In this document: positions 63,800 to 64,000 of the stretch, piece by piece
How the letters are laid out: the number at the start of each line of letters is the position of its first letter
Numbering within the stretch: position 1 is the stretch's first letter
NCBI GenBank assembly: GCA_963832895.1
Contig: CAWHVQ010000024.1
Coordinates: forward strand, 280,719-344,718
Length of the DNA: 64,000 nucleotides
Origin: JAMXLO01 sp963832895
GTDB taxonomy: Bacteria; Pseudomonadota; Alphaproteobacteria; Acetobacterales; Acetobacteraceae
Reading direction: 5' to 3'
Made by a program: the position numbers and the translations under genes
The notes under the pieces: model-generated
Database searches by the model: none
What the model was told of the DNA's origin: nothing
What the model saw: only the letters and a program-made list of their open reading frames with translations

Positions 63800-64000
63800 C
63801 CGCGAACGTCAGAACGGCCCTGTCGGCGGCTTCTCGGGGCCGCACGAGGGACGAAGACGGAGGGGGTAGCCGGGCCTCCATTGCCTTTGGTGCGGTGCCA
63901 TCCCAGATAACCGCCATGCCGGCTCATCGACGTTTCAGAGTTGGTCAGACGGTCGTGGTGTAGTGGAGTGGGCCACAGGTGGGAATTCCGCTGGGGCCTT
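63800..64000. other. Right edge of window
   Basis: 200 bases with no supported gene. A minus-strand frame is open but looks non-coding. It does not contain the missing chemoreceptor 3' end. Confidence 0.4.

Noticed and set aside
1..64000. tRNA, rRNA or CRISPR features
   Set aside because: I looked for cloverleaf-type motifs at the element junction and for regularly spaced repeats and found none I could support by eye; a dedicated tRNA scan could still find one.

Overview
GC-rich alphaproteobacterial DNA. The gene content suggests Acetobacteraceae (Rhodospirillales): a Hint_2-type protein, DUF2336 and DUF6197 proteins, a split-alpha PntAB transhydrogenase and a ligase-associated helicase/PdeM pair. 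I assign the family by resemblance only; there is no rRNA or other phylogenetic marker in the window, and I noticed no tRNA gene or CRISPR array.

Layout. (1) 1-10.7 kb is a prophage or phage-like remnant. It has a DUF3631-type replication protein cut by the window edge, a family A DNA polymerase, two membrane genes on the opposite strand, a terminase pair, and four unrecognised genes after the terminase. No capsid or tail gene is recognisable. (2) 10.7-13.4 kb holds a SBP56-type methanethiol oxidase and a UreH-like membrane protein between two inverted copies of a short non-coding repeat. (3) 13.9-48.1 kb is ordinary chromosome: Hint protein, DNA-repair helicase plus PdeM, metallophosphatase, two SDRs, an MNIO/DUF692 enzyme with a small Cys-containing precursor-like gene, MFS and EmrAB-type efflux, a MOSC-flavoreductase fusion, an aldo/keto reductase, pntAA-pntAB-pntB, UbiB-like kinase, DUF559 nuclease, oligoendopeptidase F, acyl-CoA ligase, a BASS-type transporter, DUF4139, DUF2336, PPK2 and a chemoreceptor. 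(4) At about 48.1 kb the chemoreceptor loses its last ~50 residues and an integrative element starts: DUF3102-DUF5131 protein, tyrosine integrase, AlpA-like excisionase, AAA ATPase, phage-type adenine methyltransferase, two tiny coupled genes, and a helicase-AEP primase fusion. Its right end is not seen. (5) 58.8-64 kb is broken sequence: a multiply frameshifted hydrolase, a small exported protein split by a complete ISAs1-family insertion (1,282 bp, inverted ends and a 10-bp target duplication visible), frameshifted DUF6197 and cupin genes, and one long dioxygenase-type gene.

Most interesting: the pair at 20.36-21.92 kb on the minus strand. A 73-residue peptide with a VAGG double-glycine leader and a CCxxC core overlaps (ATGA) a DUF692/MNIO enzyme. 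This looks like a ribosomally made, modified peptide (RiPP) locus.

Caution: at least eight otherwise intact genes, including pntAA, carry one single-base indel each, nearly all +1. Part of this may be sequencing error. I give the full span of each such gene and mark the likely break point.
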